Shown here: positions 35,697 through 36,933 of the stretch, in pieces
Layout: each line of letters opens with the position of its first letter
Position numbering within the stretch: position 1 is the first letter of the stretch
Assembly (NCBI GenBank): GCA_903911205.1
Contig: CAIWCL010000294.1
Location: 1 to 36,933, forward strand
Source of the DNA: an uncultured bacterium
GTDB taxonomy: Bacteria; Planctomycetota; Phycisphaerae; Phycisphaerales; SM1A02
Direction: 5' to 3'
Length of the DNA stretch: 36,933 nucleotides
Translations under genes and position numbers: made by a program
The notes under the pieces: generated by a model
The model's database searches: none
What the model was told of the DNA's origin: nothing
What the model saw: only the letters and a program-made list of their open reading frames with translations

Positions 35697-36209
35697 ATGA
35701 AGGCGACCTATCTTGCCATCGGAGCCGGCCTCTGTTGGGGCATCGGCGAAGTCTGCACTCGCAGCGCGCTCCATTCGGGGAAGCTCGGACCAATCTCCGC
35801 GATCACGATTCGATCTTTGGTCGCGATTCCGTTGTTGCTTCTCGCATATCTCGCGATGACGCGCGGAATCGCGGGCCTTCGGCAGGAGCCTGCGCTCGGG
35901 CAAATGGATGCCGTGAACTGGACAAAGGTCGTGCTTGGATCCGGGCTTGTTGCCGGCGCGCTCGCGATGGTGCTTTTCTATGCAGCGCTCTCGCTCGGCG
36001 AAGTGTCGATCGTCAAGCCGATTGCGTTCGCGATCGCTCCCTCGGTCGGCGTGTTGCTCGGTTGGCTCGTGCTCGGTGAGTCGATGGATGCCCGAAAAGC
36101 GACGGCGGTGCTGCTGATTGTTGGTGGCGTTGTGCTGTTGACGACGGGGGGGAGCAAGGCTGCGAGCAGCACAATGCACCCCGCAGGGGCTTCGGAGCCG
36201 ACGAGATAA
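35697..36209 (+). CDS. Half-size EamA (DMT superfamily) transporter
   Basis: Membrane protein of 170 residues with five likely helices (about 3-17, 32-52, 77-98, 101-121 and 131-148). The sequence LGPISAITIRSLVAIPLLL, the end-helix pattern EVSIVKPIAFAIAPSVGVLLGWLVLGE and ATAVLLIVGGVVLLT are typical of one EamA repeat. Full DMT transporters carry two repeats (about 300 residues); single-repeat forms act as dimers. No partner gene adjoins. ATG at 35697 begins the first helix; no ribosome-binding site is evident, and in-frame codons upstream do not look coding. Confidence 0.82.
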   Translation: MKATYLAIGAGLCWGIGEVCTRSALHSGKLGPISAITIRSLVAIPLLLLAYLAMTRGIAGLRQEPALGQMDAVNWTKVVLGSGLVAGALAMVLFYAALSLGEVSIVKPIAFAIAPSVGVLLGWLVLGESMDARKATAVLLIVGGVVLLTTGGSKAASSTMHPAGASEPTR

Positions 36210-36387
36210 CGCAGGCGACGGGATTCTCGGTTCTATGAGAGAGTGAGACGCGGCGACTCCATCTGCACAGCACAGTGGCACGCGCTGACGGGGTTGAACG
36301 TGCGGCTTCGCGGATTTTCGGCCTGCAGGGTCCCTCGACGGAACCTCGCCCGCCCTGTGCCATCCACTTGAACCTTGTCGAAAGGAC
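36210..36387. other. Spacer before tRNA-Ser
   Basis: No open frame with supporting features and no repeat is seen here. The only recognisable element nearby is the tRNA promoter that follows. Confidence 0.5.
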
Positions 36388-36416
36388 TGGACAAACGTCG
36401 CCAATTTGCCGATACT
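36388..36416 (+). promoter_or_regulatory. Sigma-70-type promoter of tRNA-Ser
   Basis: TGGACA (36388-36393, five of six matches to TTGACA), an ideal 17-nt spacer, and GATACT (36411-36416, four of six matches) lie 36 nt upstream of the tRNA. Transcription would start near 36423, giving a leader of about 30 nt that includes GCCCGTAAGGGC, a small hairpin. Confidence 0.6.
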
Positions 36417-36452
36417 TCCCACCCCGCTCAGCCCGTAAGGGCAGTGCCCCTA

Positions 36453-36540
36453 GGAGAGGTGTCCGAGCGGTTGAAGGAGCTAGTCTCGAAAACTAGTAGT
36501 GGGTTCATCCTACTCGTGGGTTCGAATCCCACCCTCTCCG
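36453..36540 (+). tRNA. tRNA-Ser (anticodon CGA)
   Basis: An 88-nt type II tRNA. The acceptor stem GGAGAGG pairs with CCTCTCC, discriminator base G. The D-arm has TCC/GGA; the anticodon stem CTAGT/ACTAG encloses CTCGAAA, giving anticodon CGA for the codon UCG. A long variable arm (AGTGGG/CCTACT) is typical of serine tRNAs, and the T-arm is GTGGG-TTCGAAT-CCCAC. CCA is not encoded. An intrinsic terminator follows 12 nt later. The last 18 nt reappear downstream in a tandem repeat. Confidence 0.97.
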
Positions 36541-36933
36541 CTTCTTGAAAAACCCGCGGTCGCCTCCGGCGAGCGCGGGCTTTTTCATTTGCGGAGATGG
36601 TTGCGCCGCGCGGCTCGAAGCACTCATCTCGGCCCCCTCGGATTCAGTCCGAGGGGAGGCGGCCAGAGCGAGCGAAAGCCAAGCGAGTCGCGAGCGCGAC
36701 GATCTCGCGCGTCGTGGATCCGTGGCTTCGCCACGTCTCCGGGCTTGGACCTCGCATGCGCGAGGTAGCGAATCCCACCCTCTCCGCTTCTTGAAAAACC
36801 CGCGGTCGCCTCCGGCGAGCGCGGGCCTTTTCATTTGCGGAGATGGTTGCGCCGCGCGCGGGCGCGCGCGTCGCGGATCCGTGGCTTCGCCACGTCTCCG
36901 GGCTTGGACCTCGCATGCGCGAGGTAGCGAATC
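36523..36933 (+). repeat. Tandem repeat of tRNA-Ser 3' end, terminator and hairpins
   Basis: Unit A spans 36523-36768 (246 bp), unit B 36769-36927 (159 bp), and a third begins at 36928 where the window ends. Each begins CGAATCCCACCCTCTCCG, the 3' end of the tRNA, continues through the terminator, and ends with two hairpins: CGTGGC-TTC-GCCACG (36721-36735 in A) and ACCTCGC-ATGC-GCGAGGT (36749-36766 in A). Unit A carries an extra 87 bp with a CCCCTCGGA/TCCGAGGGG hairpin (36634-36656). Only unit A is joined to a full tRNA. Opposite-strand frames here reproduce a known false-gene peptide (GWDSNPR) and are not genes. Confidence 0.93.
36553..36585 (+). terminator. Intrinsic terminator of tRNA-Ser
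   Basis: CCCGCGGTCGCC (36553-36564) pairs with GGCGAGCGCGGG (36568-36579), with one mismatch, around TCC, followed by CTTTTT. The A-run before the stem can pair with the T-run. A second copy with CCTTTT lies near 36799-36830. Confidence 0.92.

Noticed and set aside
35670-35699. Sigma-54-like TTGGCACAATGCC before the EamA gene
   Set aside because: The -24-like TGGCAC is present but the TTGC-type -12 element is not at the required distance.
36505-36834. Minus-strand frame with duplicated PALAGGDRGFFKKRRGWDS
   Set aside because: It is the reverse complement of the tRNA-Ser 3' end and terminator repeats. GWDSNPR peptides are a familiar annotation artefact of tRNA 3' ends.

Overview
The window is GC-rich bacterial chromosome, most likely from a planctomycete of the Phycisphaerae/Phycisphaerales. 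The best markers are two adjacent secreted proteins (32593-35613) that each end in a pair of dockerin-like calcium loops of the type DxNxDGxVxAADLSxVLxAW. One also carries planctomycete-type Cys-rich repeats (GACCLPDGTC) and the other a CCxxxWDxxC motif. GTG starts and short start/stop overlaps (ATGA, GTGA) are common. No transposase, phage gene or CRISPR array was seen.

Layout. (1) 1-7527, minus strand: gcvH, an ABC ATPase, a large FtsX-type permease, uvrB and the 5' part of uvrA, all collinear. (2) 7528-8158: intergenic, with a promoter/terminator pair that could bound a small RNA, and a 12-bp tandem repeat. (3) 8159-11882, plus strand: a tightly packed run of a TIM-barrel protein, cmk, plsC and a CCA-adding-type nucleotidyltransferase. 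(4) 12258-14933: two paralogous secreted proteins of the ClpP/NfeD-like fold. The second keeps a Ser active site and the first has lost it; a strong terminator follows. (5) 15107-16877: a small membrane protein convergent with an ABC-2 permease. (6) 17287-27667: six plus-strand genes. Three are consecutive SPFH/band-7 proteins (one fused to a seven-helix membrane domain). They are followed by an ABC ATPase with a motif-bearing tail, an ABC-2 permease with a large soluble insert, and an unrecognised N-terminally anchored protein. (7) 27737-28393: a fumarylacetoacetate-hydrolase family enzyme. (8) 31157-28448, minus strand: ClC channel, rnpA and yidD, overlapping one another. (9) 31285-32436: rpoZ and coaC. 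(10) 32593-35613: the two dockerin-tailed secreted proteins. (11) 35697-36209: a half-size EamA transporter. (12) 36388 to the end: tRNA-Ser(CGA) with promoter and terminator, followed by tandem copies of its 3' end plus terminator that run off the window.

The most interesting part is regions 4-6. Secreted ClpP-class proteases near stomatin/prohibitin-like proteins recall the known NfeD-stomatin operon partnership. Here the set is enlarged with a catalytically dead protease paralogue, three SPFH scaffolds and an ABC export module with two related permeases. I infer a membrane-microdomain, protein-quality or export system; the function is unproven.

A second theme is a scatter of unrelated minisatellites. 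Repeats in coding sequence or a possible coding tract have 12-bp units (frame-preserving). Those between genes have 13-15-bp units, often starting at or near a stop codon and carrying TGA in each unit.
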